A DNA stretch of 64,000 nucleotides from the NCBI GenBank assembly GCA_015179025.1, contig WHUX01000216.1:1-64000 (forward strand). Reading direction: 5' to 3'. Position numbers and translations under genes: made by a program. Origin of the DNA: Terfezia claveryi. Its lineage: Eukaryota; Ascomycota; Pezizomycetes; Pezizales; Pezizaceae. The notes beneath the pieces were generated by a model that saw only the letters and a list, made by a program, of their open reading frames with translations, did no database searches and was not told the origin of the DNA. Of this stretch, positions 34,046-46,570 are shown in pieces. Position 1 is the first letter of the stretch. Each line of letters begins with the position of its first letter.

Positions 34046-34751
34046 TACAATCATAGAAACCTAAACTAACAACAAATTCCCAATACTGATGTCTAAACAA
34101 ATCTCAATATCCCAAGATCGAGGTAAAGTAATTCTCCGATCCCACTTATACCCCTCTTATACAAAACCGGCCCTCCCACATACCATCAAAAAGAAAGCAA
34201 ACTGAATCAAAAAGTAACTCCCAACAGAAATAGATAAAGAAATGTTGCCCATGAAATCCTCAAAACTCCAAGTGTCTCATATAACAACTAAAATAGTAAA
34301 CCTAAATAAAGAAAGTACTCCCAACATAGAAAAGAAATTTTCCCTAGAACCTGCACTAATACTTACCTACCAGTATACCCCACATGCCATCAACACCCCT
34401 ACCCACTCATATTTTGTAGTTCCTATGCTACGTAGGTCGTATTTTCTTCTGAAACCTGCTTGCCATTACAGCATCAGACACATGGACTGCGATAAACGGC
34501 GCTTCCAGGTGCTTCAATGTGGAGTTGAAGGAGATGGTATTGCTGCTTGCCCATATAATAGACTTCTATAGAACGAGTTGGATATGTCTGAGGTAGAATC
34601 TTCCGTGAAACTATGCGATGGGCTGGCATTCTCAAATGCTAAATCTGCCAGGTCATTTAGGAGGTACTCATCCTTTTTCCAGCTCCTAGCTACTTCATAT
34701 CATAATCTGTATCTGAATCCATGTCTGTCTGTCCTGAACGGCATCTAGGGA

Positions 34752-37377
34752 CTATGCTACTATGCGGCGGAGGAAGTCTGCATCATAGCTGAGTGCTTGT
34801 TTCTCCAGCATTACCTCACCTTCATCTAAATCAGCTATGCCTTCTTCTATATATGCTGGTCTAATTTGTACCTCTAGGGTTCTGTATTGCACATGTACAG
34901 CATCCCACGATTTGGTCAACATTAGCACAGTTATCATCTGGTGACTCATTCTGTTGTATCGGTATGACAAAATATCTCGAGCACTGCTGAATATTCACTC
35001 TATTGGGCCAGATATAAGTGGAATACTCAATATGTCTCTTGCCATTCATGCCAGCATAGGATATTCATTAGCATGTACCTTCTACCAGGATAGAGGGCAT
35101 TTCTCATTCAGTGTTGTTACTAGATTCGCCAGGTATCTCCTGATTTCTGGCACATTCTCTGATTGGCTTGTGGTATGCTCTTGTAGTCGATACATTATAT
35201 AGGATTGTTCTCTATCATCTACTTGTATTTTATGAACCTGGGCTTCCGGCACGTACTTGGCATAATTATGTTCAAAATAATCTTTGAACTAAACTCTAAG
35301 AAGCAAATTTGGTAAGAATTATATTTTTCTGTATATCATGGATGGTTTCCTGTTACGGAAAATGGTGTCATGGAAAATAGTGTCACAGAAAATGGTGTTA
35401 CGGAAAATAGTATCATAAAAAACATATGGGCCAAAATAGTCATGTGCTGATAGAACTCATATATACTTGTAATACTCCATGTATGAAATATAGTCCCCGT
35501 TCTGCTGTATACTACTTAGATCTTAGACATTGAGATTTCCCCAGTTATTATATAAGGATAATTTCTTAGACGGATCAAGGATGGTTACAAGATTGTAGAT
35601 GAGGGATTGTTTTTCGGTTCTAGAATAATACTTCTTGAAGATCTACTGACACACTTTTGTCATAGAGAGAAACCCTGGAACCTAGGTAGGATTAGCTAGA
35701 AGTTTACGTATACATTTCCACTATTTTTCTATGTGGTCAAAGATGTCATTGTAGATAAAGAACGCATTCTGTATGGTCGTATGCTATCCTGTAGAGATAG
35801 CATGAGTGTAATCTAATACAGGTTTCATGAAAATAGTAGCCTCTTGAACTTGGTTCCACTCTTCTTGACTCAACCATAACTCTGAGTACTTGCTCTCTGT
35901 CGTAGATAGAGTGATCTATTGCTCAATGTAGTACTGGAACCTCAATGCTCATGTAAGCATTTCAAAGGTTAAGTTCCAGCGAGTTTTGATGTTCTGAATG
36001 AGTCCCATGGGCACATGGGAATCAGTTTGGAGTTCCTTGAATTGTGCCAAGTATTGTGGGCTGGCTACTATAGCCTTACAGAGCTCTCGAACCTAGACAA
36101 ATATTAGCAATAGGATTCCATGTCATGTATTAGCCTTTCATAACATGTCCACTATTCCGTGACATGTCCGCCATTTCATGATATCTTTATTGAGTAGCTC
36201 AGAAGATGACTTACTTTGCAAACAGATCATACAAATATACCTGGAGCATAAATCTGCAGTGCTCAGATTGAAGACTCAATAGCAGGGGTGGATGAGGCAG
36301 TATCATCATTATCTGGGTTCGACCTGAGTTCTTTCATAAACTGGTTGCTTACTAGTGCAATCACATATGGAAGGTAGGGAAGTCGGTATTGCTGGGGGTC
36401 CCATTTAGCACCAAATACATTGGCTTGTAAATGCTTAGCCAATGCCATATTGACACTTGCGTTGTCCGAAATAATGGCCAAGACTCAGTTTGAAATACCA
36501 TATTCCCAAATTAAATTCCCTAGCTGATTACCCAAGTGCATAGCATTATGAGCATCCCCGCCTAGGTACTGGAATCCAATTATATGTTTGCACAGCTGCC
36601 AATCCTGGTCTATATAATGGAGTGTTGGACCCATAAATGCTAACTTGTTCGGAGAAGTCCAACAGTCTGGAGCGAGGTGGAGGAATATATCTTCCGAGAG
36701 GCTTTTTTGAAGCTTCTATTAAACTTCAGTGGTATAATGATGTATGCGCCGATGAAGTTTGTTGTATAGGGGATATTAATTCCAGATCTAAGAAATTTCA
36801 GGAGATGCTGGAACTGCGGATGTTCGATATTCGGAAAGGTAAGTTTGTACTAATTACAGTTTTCATGAGTTCATGTTTGAAGCGATCATTACTGAATTGC
36901 AATTCGGAGGATTGTGTAACTGCAGGTGTTGTCTACTTGTAACATAAGCCTATGCTAAATTATTGCAGGTCAGTACAAATTATATAATTACCTTCCTAAA
37001 CAGGGTTAAAATGTCCTGATTCTTTCGCCCACTAGTAGAGTGGCACCTGCCCGAGCTGAGATGAGTTCTTATATGTATCGTACCTATATTAAAGGCACTA
37101 GGGTGTTGCAAAGTACCCTTGCAAGCTAAGCAAAATATGAATAGCTCACTGCTGTGAATCTTAGCCCCTTGTCTGAATTGGGCCCATGCGCTGCTATTTG
37201 GACCTTAGAATTCCATCAGGGTGAGTTAATATTATTACTTCTTAGATCTTTAGCTAGATTGTCACGGAGCTTGCCTGCCTACTCAGTCGTTTCCCACCAT
37301 GCATCAAATGGCGCAGATTGTTCGACTTCCTACTGGAAACCTATCCCGCCTAATATTCTAGTGAGAGTGAAAACTAT
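34752..37377 (-). pseudogene. hAT-2 ORF-A: BED-finger hAT transposase
   Basis: Same gene as 6897-9737. The BED-type finger is better preserved here (FCLACKGTLQHPSAFN...HIRTHL, near 37140-37070). The catalytic region at 36481-36263 keeps SDNASVNMALAKH with the second acidic residue and Asn, then RLPYLPYVIALV. The dimerisation region and tail (MSYRYNRMSHQMITVLMLTKS, written here to 21 only by position 34970-34908) end at 34752 in LRRIVA. A frameshift in the first exon and numerous TAG stops inactivate it. Confidence 0.85.
35335..35425. repeat. 16-bp TGTYACGGAAAATRG array in ORF-A of hAT-2
   Basis: Five units of GTGTCATGGAAAATAG and variants lie at the same place as the arrays at 7685-7765 and 22315-22405 in the other copies. 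Confidence 0.8.
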
Positions 37378-37544
37378 TGGGCTCAATTGACATATGGGCA
37401 CACTTAGAGATAGAGACATGTTGGAGTATGGGGCTAGTAGTGCAAGTTTGTCTGGCTATTGTATTCCTGGGAGTTGGCGATAATAGATTTGGAAGGGCAG
37501 TAGGGAAGAGAGGCCTATTTATTCACATTCTGAAGAATTTGGGT

Positions 37545-37620
37545 ATGTCATGGATAACGTGTGCTTGTTACGGATAACGTGTGCTTGTCACGGATAAGTG
37601 TGCTTGTCACAGATTCTATA
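37545..37620. repeat. 20-bp TGTCACGGATAACGTGTGCT array
   Basis: Four units lie upstream of the transposase gene. hAT-1 has two units at the same position (9885-9930), so copy number varies between elements. Confidence 0.85.
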
Positions 37621-37699
37621 GGAAACATTTACAAGGTACTTGCGGTACTTTCACAAGATAACCCAAACCTATCAATACATAAAATACGTCTGTCAATTA

Positions 37700-38608
37700 T
37701 GCTATAGCATATCAATAGCGCGCCAAACCCAATTCCAATCCAAGCATGCGATCATCCTTTCATTCCAAAATGGATCCACAATGTCATCATGGACTTATCT
37801 GAGTCCTCTGAGCTGTATGGTGAGAGCTCACTTCTAGCCTTAAAGCATCCATCTGGCTCTAATATATTGTCAGAGATATTGGTCAAATCTAGTTGGAGTA
37901 TGCTGGATCTCAATGGCCAATCGGGGCTGTTTGTGAGTTGCAAAATCTTGAGAGGTCTAGATATAATTAGCCTGCCGTGCTATCTATATGCAAGGATTAG
38001 TAAGATACCTTCTTGAAGGCTGAAGCCAGACCTCTTGCCCACAACATAATACTGTTATCCTAGTAGGAGATGCTATTATACTGGTATATAGATAGGATGC
38101 TGAATGATTCTGCTGTCAGGGATCTGGTAGGTTCAGGAGAGTATCTACAATAGGTATATTAGCACTCCAATGTTGTAACAAACAATTAACTTACCGATGG
38201 GTATCGACAATCTTCACATAAACCCTATGCTTCTCCCTGCTAGTCAGATAATGGTGGAAAAGGGTAATCCACAACAAATTATATATAGTATAGTCATCTA
38301 GGTAAAAGGGATCCCAAGTCATCTCTGGACTCCTGTGGATACCTAAGGGAGTAGTAAATCATACCAATCAATCCAAATCCTCTCTAGAAGCTCCATGGCT
38401 ACACTTGGGATACAATCTTATAAGGGTCAAATTGGTCCATAACCAACTGTCTAGACTGGTGTATTACCATTTCCATTCCACATAGACTAAAGAACCGTCG
38501 TAGCCCAGCAGTGTCTCTCCACTGCTTCCAGAACTCTTCGAAACCGAGTTATCTTCTGGATTGTAGTATACTGCCATATTTGTGTAGTAGTCTGGTTGGC
38601 ATAATGCT
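37700..38608 (-). pseudogene. hAT-2 ORF-B
   Basis: Homologue of 10005-11292. Conserved landmarks are QLVMDQFDP, GLCEDCRYPS with a GTAAGTT donor, YYVVGKRSGFSLQE, and SPDWPLRSSILQLDLTNIS (about 37925-37870). The last exon is uninterrupted here, showing the MITE at 10278-10474 is a later insertion in hAT-1. Stops and frameshifts are present in exon 1. Confidence 0.55.
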
Positions 38609-38869
38609 CATTATGAAGCTAATATAGTCAGTAAGAATTACAACCCTGATGAACTATATATAAGCAAAACTCCAGATGACAGTTCTGGAAAGAATCCCTA
38701 AATGGCAATGTCCTCTTTTAGTAGGTTGTCTAGTTACGTCTGATTCTGCCTTAGAATTAGTGGACAAAAGTAGACTACGTACTCCATAGGTAATACTAAT
38801 TGTATCCGAAGGACCTGCTCACATTAGTCAGAGGAAAGACCTATGCAACCCACCTGGGATACAGTAAAA

Positions 38870-38965
38870 GATCTGTGACAACACATCCATGACAAGACAT
38901 CCGTGACAAAATAAGCCATCTATGATAACATAAAATATCTGTGACAAGAAAAAATATCAATGACT
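38870..38965. repeat. TCCGTGACAAGACA array in hAT-2
   Basis: About five 14-15-bp units lie between ORF-B and ORF-C, matching the longer array at 11545-11700 in hAT-1. Confidence 0.8.
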
Positions 38966-39169
38966 ACATAAGTTTAGCACAAGCTACCCCGCCCAAATGG
39001 AACTACCATCTTGATCCACTCTAGCCTGGCGTCGAACTGCCACCTTCGTCTATAATAGTACTGCATCTACAAAAGCGATGGGTTGATGGCATTACAGTGA
39101 TTAACTTGTTAATGGGATAGATTGGTTATTGTCAACCTATATAGTTGAGGTTAAGGCGTGCACTGATAT

Positions 39170-39840
39170 ACTTTGTTGTGTACTATAAGAGTTAGTTTAG
39201 CCAGTAGAAGATAGGCTGGGTGAAGCGTTCTATCTGTCTCATATGATAACGGTCAATGCATCTTCTCAAAAGCATCATTAATCCTGATATAGTCTAGTCG
39301 TTTACATCCCATCGACCTATCAATTGCTCTACTAGCAATAATGTCGTTCATCACTTGTAGAGGTATAGGTAGTCTGCTTGCATGAGCCTTCTTGTGAGGT
39401 ACAATGGGTCAAGAGGTCTGGGTCAAGCCAAGGCAGTTCCGAAACAAGTAACACATACTTCGGGATGTTTTAGGGAGTAACTAGAGATGTTTTAGGGCAG
39501 TAGCTTGGGCCAGGGTCTACTGGGGCCAGATAAATTCAGCATGTCCCTACCTTCTAGCACTCGATTAACTTCCGTCCTCCATTATCTGCATCTCCCTAGC
39601 CTTTTGTCATTCCACATCAAGCCACCTCCTATCCTTTATTACTATACCACAAGAAACTATGCCAGCTAATTCGACTATCAGGCAAAGAAGTAAAATTCCA
39701 GGGTCAAGGTATGACTTCCATACTTTTTTGCTTGCCCCATATGATGTTGTATACATGTCCCATATTATTTGAGTAAGTACAATAGCCATGTGGGCTTGAC
39801 CCATTTTGTGCAGTTCTACTGAATAGATAACGATAATCAT
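39170..39840 (-). pseudogene. hAT-2 ORF-C
   Basis: Homologue of 11839-12411 with a clean first 77 codons from the ATG at 39840 (MIIVIYSVELHKMGQAH, IIWDMYTTSYGASKKVWKSY). Further along it keeps MCYLFRNC, VMNDIIASRAIDRSMGC and FEKMH. It carries a short extra segment after YLDPG and lacks the stop used by hAT-1. Family unknown. Confidence 0.5.
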
Positions 39841-40079
39841 TATTTTCCTGTTACCTTGAGTAGGTCATGTTTAAAGTGTATAGAAAACACATGTACTACA
39901 AGGTTATGTGGTTCCTCCTGCTAGAAACTGATCTTTGGTGAGGAACAGGAAAAGGATGTATAGCGGTATTGTGTAGTAACTCATACTTGATTGGATACGG
40001 CATTACCAGCTTGCAGCTAATTCCTTTTCACCTAAATTCTAGTGATTATCAAACCTGATGCCAAGTACAAAATCAGTCA

Positions 40080-40522
40080 TATTGTCCAATACTAGAGGTG
40101 CTAGCCACCCGTAGTGAAGCCAAAACTGAAGGATATAATGAGAGAGGGGTTTTGCAGGAACTAGTGGTGGAGATGCAGAGGACAATCCTAAGCTAGAGGT
40201 TGAAAACAAAGAGAATGAGAAGTCTCTCTTTGTTAGTCCAAGTCCCAGGCAATCCTTACACTCGCCATTTAAATATTCCCAACCTGAATAACCTTCCCTG
40301 TCATTTGACCCCCCCTCTGTTATTAACCTAAGAAGGGCAAGGTGGTCTCAAGAGCGGTTATCCTGGCGACGCGATGTTCGCAAACAAAAGTGATGGCAAA
40401 GGCAGCAGGAAGCAGGAGCCATGGAGGAGATCACTGTGGGGGGAAGTCTTACTATTGACATTGGGCCAGGCTCTTCTGATTTTCATTTTGGCCCGATATC
40501 ATTCCATGTTAACCAAAATTAA
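40080..40522 (+). pseudogene. hAT-2 ORF-D
   Basis: Homologue of 12640-13173. VENKENEKS, the basic RKQK-WQRQQEA stretch and the terminal IGPGSSDFHFGPISFHVNQN are present, with the stop at 40520-40522. Gypsy-2 entered 24 bp downstream of this stop. Confidence 0.5.
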
Positions 40523-40546
40523 ACCACCAATATATTCATACATAGA

Positions 40547-40760
40547 TATAACAATGGTTCTGGGGACAAGGCGACCAAGGGGTATGCCAGGGCAAGGGCA
40601 AGGCTAGGGTGACACACACGTAGGAATGCTACGTGTATGACTAGGGGAGAGGCTAGGACGTGGGCAAGGGTGAGGGTGAGAGAGGTAGAGGGCAAGGAAC
40701 ACAAGACACGTGGAGGCAGTTGCCGTGTGTGTCAAGGGAGGCAGCTATACTGTAGAGTTG
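40547..40760 (-). repeat. Gypsy-2 3' LTR, outer part
   Basis: This 214-bp segment matches the outer part of the other LTR (55848-56060). It continues at 50386 after the Plavaka-1 insertion, with TG duplicated on both sides. Confidence 0.9.
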
Positions 40761-40776
40761 CATCAGCAAAAAGAAA

Positions 40777-41098
40777 TTGGCGTCAGGATGCACCACCAAG
40801 CATCAGGACGCAATTTTGCGTCCTATGCGTCATGTGCGTCCGGACGCCCCGAGGTGTTGCATTACAATCCGGACGCAACTAGGGTCCTACGTTGCATCAC
40901 AATACCCTTCCAACGCTATTGGTGACCGCTGTGCCATTAGATGTACATTAGGTGCATACCGCCGGACGATCCAACTCTGTCTATATTACTTCCTAGACGT
41001 CATGTAGTATGTGATTCACGACACACATGTTCCTAATCAACTTCTTGATTATTCTGCTAGCCATATCTTTATTTATTATTCTGCTAGCTATATGTATT
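40777..41098. repeat. Plavaka-1 left subterminal region
   Basis: Repeated GCGTCC / GGACGC motifs and the palindrome AGGACGCAATTTTGCGTCCT (40805-40824) lie between the terminus and the end of the transposase gene. The frames here have no supported product. Confidence 0.7.
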
Positions 41099-44000
41099 CT
41101 AGTTTCCATCATGAATATCATTCCATGTATGTAGATCAATATGGTTATTTACAATATATAGCTCTTTATCATAGATCGGGATTAGATGTGCCATGCTATT
41201 TATGTCCGCAATTCTTATCACATGATCAGTTGATGGCAATCTGATGCGCACCATGCCTTCTGGGCCATCTGGCGTTGATGATCCGACTATTGTCATTAGT
41301 GAAACATGCACAAGGCGGTACGTATCTTTGGCTGCTATGTCTCGCAGTTTGAACAAAGCATTTAGTCTAGCAGGAACCCTGCCGTCAAGACTACTGGAAA
41401 CTTTCCCCTGTGTAGACTTGTGACGTCAGACAAATACCCAGTCATGCCTTTCCTCTTGCTTGCAGAATAACTTACCCCCCGTGTAGCATACATGGTGTAT
41501 CATATGTCCATCGCCGTTGAAGGTCGGAACAGCAACTTGAAGTATGATAAATGCTTCGAGGGGTGCATCCATGAGACGGGCTACGTCTGTTTCAGTGTCG
41601 GATGATTGCCGGTATGGGTACCGGGCAAGATACCTAGCTGTAAGTATTAATAGGTCAGGTAGATTGTAGTGTGTCTGCAAAGTCTTTAGATTATGTATAA
41701 CTTTTACAGGTAGCCGTCCTTGCAACTTAGTTCTCATGAGCTCTAGGTCAGCGTCGCCAGGCAGATGTAAACTCTGACGGGGGGGAGTAACAATGGTATG
41801 TATTTCGTCGGACATGTTTGGGTTATCACAAATCCATTGCTCAATATTCCTTTCGCGCATGGCGAAACTGTGTGCCCGTGTGTAAGCGTGAATAATTTGG
41901 GGCACAGCATTGATATGATTGGTCCGCCGGTATGCGTCTTTCAGGGGCTTATGGGAGACCTTACAGATCTCAGTCGAATATTGCGGAAGTGATCCATATT
42001 TGGCTATTTGATCCGCAAAATGCGAAATCAAATGCATTTTCGGAAAATTGTAGTGTGCCCCACTAGTCAGCGTGTCATTCACCAAATCTTCATTTTCTTG
42101 TGCCTGATCGTCTTGGAGTTTGCGTCATTTGGAGGGGGTTGCCAGTTGGGATTCATCCGATGCCAGTTGTCGGTGATGTTCTGTACGGAGGTCTTTAGAT
42201 ACTACCTTGGCTGAGGCCTTCGTAAACTTTGATGCTCGAAACCAGAGGAACACCTCTTTGTGTTTGTGAAAGTCCTGGAGGTAGTCCCTCATAGATTGTA
42301 TTATTCCGGGGGTGTGTACCGTGTATTGTGCAATGAGGATGAAGTCCGTTAAATATCTAACACACAGGATTGTCTTGTGGCAAGATGCCTTGTATTGCGT
42401 GGCAATTGCAGGGGCATCGGTTCTTCGACTTAGTGCAGCCGTGAAGACGGCCAGTAGTACCTGTAGCAAATTCCTTATCTCTTTCCCTTGCCATTGTGTG
42501 ACCGCACGGTATGCCTTATTTGGCCTGGTAAACCCCGAGAAAGGGGGCAATCGCGACCATATATGATCGAATATAGTTAGGCGTCCGACGTGCCCCAGGA
42601 AGTCCTGGACCCATTTCATCATGTGGGACAGCATTCCGAGATGTAGTGTGTGTAGAGTATCTCCCCGAACCAGAGTATGAGGTTCACAGTCGGGAATATG
42701 CCAAAGGGCATTGTTGATCCCCTTAACTCCGTCAATTTCGAGCACTGTCAGGTAAGACTTATGGTATGCAGTAGCATACCGGGAGTGTTGCCGGGTATCG
42801 TAAGGTGTGTCTGGGAGGTCTCCAAATTCGTTTGGGGGGGCAATGCAGACTGGGCATCGATTGGTGAGAATACCATGAATCATGACATTCTCCATATGGT
42901 CTGCCAACCAGGCAGAGAGTCTAGGTACGCATTTGCGTACCTTCTCATCACAACATAACATGTCAATCCCTTGCTGACTTTGAGCGTCGGCTAAGGGACT
43001 GAGTATGGAGCTCAGTATCTCATGCGTAACCTGGAGGGCATCCAATTCCTGAGCCTCCATAGGGTTTCCAGGAACTTTAGCAAGGCGTTTAGGGGGGGTG
43101 GGTAATTACGCAATCGGGATCCAAGCATTCATCATCAGTTTGTTTCGTACGCTGGACTTTATATTCCCTATACTCATGTATAGGGTACATACCTGTTAAT
43201 CCCACCACCAGGATGCGGTATTCATCTCCGAATATATTCGCTCGTTATTTGCATTGAATAACTTGACTGGTTCCCAGACCACATAGGTCACAAATGTTAT
43301 CTGCCGCAATAGGTATTTGATACAATCTACTATATTGCGGTAGTAGAAATCCGACTTTGGTCTCAGCGCATATTGAACGGATCCTGTGCTCCACTCAGGA
43401 TCTGCAATCATTTTGTCCATTTGCTTCCATAATGTGTACCCCGATTTGAATGAGACACTTGATGTCGGACTGTTGGTGGGTGAGCTTATCAAAATATTGT
43501 CTCAGAAGAAATCGTTAATCCTCATTTTTGGGACCTTGCTGAGGGTGAAAAACCGGGCAAGCATATAATCCCGCGCATTTAAAAATGGATGGAGGTGATT
43601 GAATTGGGCCGAGCACTGATTGACAAATGGATAGTCACGTATAGGCTGTCCAGCCTGATATCTCTCGGGAAGCCACCTAGTGACGTCGGTGGTATATGGA
43701 TGTCCATCGGCAGGGGGGGTAGCAGTGGTTTCAGGAATAGGTTCTGCGTCGGAGTCATTCCCGGGTTCTTCGACCTTATTCTGCTCCACCTCAAGCCCGG
43801 GTTCTTGGACGTCATCTTACTCTACCGGCTGAAAATCTTCGTCAAGGTCCTGATCATATTCAGGAATACCTCCATAAGACCCTTCACCTTCAAGAGTTAG
43901 CCTGATCAATATCTGCAATGCCTCGGCAAGAAGCCTTACCTTCGTGGGTCAATCCTCCACCTGATTGTTCACCTGATTGTTCGAGGTAGGTTTCGGTATT

Positions 44001-44144
44001 CTGGGGAATGTCAGTTTCCCGACGCACAACAGAGGTGAATGTCTAGTGTTTGTCCAAATGTTTGTTCTCTATGTGGTTAGCATATGCTCCCCAACTGGCA
44101 TACATATGCTTGCACCAGGGACAATATGTTTTGGGGGGGTTCAT
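41099..44144 (-). pseudogene. Plavaka-1 transposase, internally deleted
   Basis: Exon 1 starts at 44144 (MNPPKTYCPWCKHMYASW) with a C2H2 finger (C-x2-C...H-x4-H). An intron (43939-43888) restores frame into an acidic stretch. Then come DYPFVNQCSAQFNHLHPFLN, FYYRNIVDCIKYLLRQ and IYSEMNTASWWWD (43300-43196), all Plavaka hallmarks. Next is HEILSSILSPLADAQSQQGI, WLADHMENVMIHGIL, CPVC, then LPPFSGFTRPNKAYR with TQWQGKEIRNLLQVLL, FPKMHLISHF, LPQYSTEICKVSHKPLKDAY and a C-terminal MAHLIPIYDKELYIVNNHID. About 75 residues expected after WWWD are missing. A poly-C run near 43095 shifts the frame, and stops occur at 43502, 43196, 42125 and 41426. The deletion should inactivate it. Confidence 0.88.
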
Positions 44145-44923
44145 TTTTGAGGTTGTGTAGTTTCACATTGTCTTTAATCAGTGGTAAGTGGTGTCGAGGT
44201 GAGTTTCGAAGTTGTGCGAGACAGTGCATTTAATATCAAGCTCGTCAGGGATTCGCCTTGTGCTGTCGGGTTTGGACACCAACTAAGAATAACTAAGTTA
44301 TAGTTCTTTGGCGAATATAAAATAAAAAGTAAAAAACAGAGTAAGGATCGAACCTGTGCATTAGGAATTACCACCCGAAAAAATATAATACAAATTGAAA
44401 CCTAAACCACTACACCACAACCCATAATATGTAACCTCTTACATGATAATTACTATATAGGACGCTACTGTATTAATCTAGTATTCAAAGCAAAGTTATT
44501 TGTGTTATGTATATTGCCATCTAGAGTAGGTGCGTTTGTAGTTTTGTAGGCCACATACATCCTAGGTTGGTCTAGTACCGTCAGGTTTGGACATGACCTA
44601 GTACTTGCATTACTTTGTCCATGTTTTGAAGTTTGACCACTAACCATCAATTTCAAACGAAGGCCATCGCCGAGGTAGTATAAAAAGACCCGACATAGCC
44701 TGTATTGTAGTCCCATCATTTCTACGTACAGTATTTACAGAAACTCAGCTACCTAACTAGACTACACTAACCTTTGCGTTGACTGCAAACACCAAGATAT
44801 TGCTTATTTAGGTACATTTCCCTATAAGGTGATCCTCTATTTACCCAAACTCACACTCGACGCATAAGGAAGACAACCCGACTAACCCAGACTAAACTAA
44901 CACGACCCACATTCAACACTAAA
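44145..44923. promoter_or_regulatory. Divergent promoter between transposase and gene X1
   Basis: The transposase starts leftward at 44144 and X1 starts rightward at 44924. No ORF is supported in the 779 bp between. A TATAAAAAG box at about 44680 is oriented for X1, roughly 245 bp upstream of its ATG. A/T runs near 44325-44390 are the only other feature I see. Confidence 0.45.
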
Positions 44924-46027
44924 ATGGTTACTCCTAAGAACCTAATTCAGAACTCGAAGACCGACTTGGGATGGGACACATGAGATGCTGACTACACATC
45001 ATGGTGCAATACTATCAAGGACTATTGTGCCCAACATTCAATCCAAAGTTGGGCCTCAGCAAGCCAAAATGAGAAAGATGCTCTTATCATTGCTGCTCGC
45101 AGCCTAACTGGATTTAGGACTTCTATGAGGAATCGACTGGCCGGTGGGTCCGAGTCCCACCAAAAGGCACTGGAGGCACTGCTACAAGATTGCCTAAAGA
45201 AATGTTTTGAGACATCAAAAAACCTGGCTATCAAGCGTGCTCGAAAGAGAGCACATGCTCATGAGAACTCCAACGAAGAAGAAGACATCTCCGACGTCGG
45301 CGAAGCTGCAGGGACCGCGGGGGCATTCTGGGTGTATGATCCTGAGATAGGAGAGTATAGGGATATCAACGGGTGGATCTGGAATGAACGAGATAGGAGG
45401 AATTTAGTGGTTATTCAGACCAAGACTCTAGATGGGATTTGGGACATGGTCAAAGCTCATGTTCCTGCCAATAGAAAGGTTGGAGAAATTTTGGGCGCAC
45501 TCAAGGACCCGAACCCTCCTAACCTCAGCTTTCCTGCTGACTATACTGGTCTTCATTCTGATGCAGAGGTGAAGGCATTTTTCCGAATGTCTAAAAGTGA
45601 CCCGGTACGCCTAATGGTATTACTCCATTCTGTACCCACAAGAGCCAATACCCCCCCCCGAGCCCATCCTTACTTCGAACTTAAGAAGTTTATCCTCCGG
45701 AACGAATATGAAGATTTTGCCAAGGATTCTGATGTGAACGTACGCAATGTCACTGGGGTCCGTCGGCGTTGGATGTCTACAAGAGACCATACTTTCGAAC
45801 AACGTAAGTATAAACTCCGTGGAAGAGTGGACCACTAGCAGGAAACCCTGAGCGATATCAAGAAGGAGCACAAGCGCCTCTTCCCAAATGCAGGCATCAT
45901 CGATTCCGATGATGAGGATTACTGCTACATTCGATGCCTCAAACGGCCAAAAATTACCTCTGGTCCGCAACTCGTCAAGGCATGTCAGGTGGTAGCCGTA
46001 GGGCGTCGGGCTACTCAATTGAACTGA
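44924..46027 (+). pseudogene. Plavaka-1 gene X1: unknown 367-codon protein with two nonsense codons
   Basis: I do not recognise the family. A single frame runs from the ATG at 44924 (MVTPKNLIQNSKTDLGWDT) to the stop at 46025-46027. It is broken only by TGA at 44981 and TAG at 45836, both where Trp fits. Visible parts are an N-terminal helical region (YCAQHSIQSWASASQNEKD), a basic patch (AIKRARKRAHAHE), an acidic linker (NEEEDISDVGE) and a folded-looking middle (WVYDPEIGEYRDINGWIW, IWDMVKAHVP). Codon use is GC-richer than the decayed neighbours. No intron is needed. It sits inside Plavaka-1 and diverges from the transposase. Confidence 0.7.
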
Positions 46028-46570
46028 CTCTTGGGTGTTCGACGGGTGGTGAGTAAAGTTCGCAGGTTGAACGCAGCCCAATACCATTGGGAGACGATAA
46101 ATGCCTAAGAGAATCTTTTTACATGACTTTGGATGTAGGTAGACAGTTTGGGGACGTCGGTATCATTCTGTTTAGTTGGGTGTTAGTTGGGGTTTTCTAG
46201 TCTGGTTGGCATAGATTTTCTATTGTTTTCGGGATTTTTAGAGTTACTCAGGATTTTTATAGGTAGTTGGGCTCTTTTGAGGTTAGTCGGGTTTCATTCT
46301 GGTAGAGTCGGGAGTTTTTCTAGATAGGTAGAACTGTTTTTAAGATAGCAAAGCAGACTCGGAAGTTAATAAGTACCATTTGGATCCGCTCTCATTGTCC
46401 CCTATAGCCTAAATTTCCGACTCCTCACGTCCTCTCCTCACCCTCAATATCCCCCCACTTGTCATCAACCCATCCCTCTGCACATTCCCATCCCTCTGCA
46501 CATTCCCATCCCTCAGCACATTTCTATTCACTCTGCACAACCCCATCCCTATTCACATCAACTTTCTATA
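46028..46570. promoter_or_regulatory. Spacer with pyrimidine-rich 17-bp repeat upstream of X2
   Basis: 46395-46560 is strongly C/T-rich, a common fungal promoter feature. It holds four to five units of CCCATCCCTCTGCACAT. The X2 ATG follows at 46571. Confidence 0.5.
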
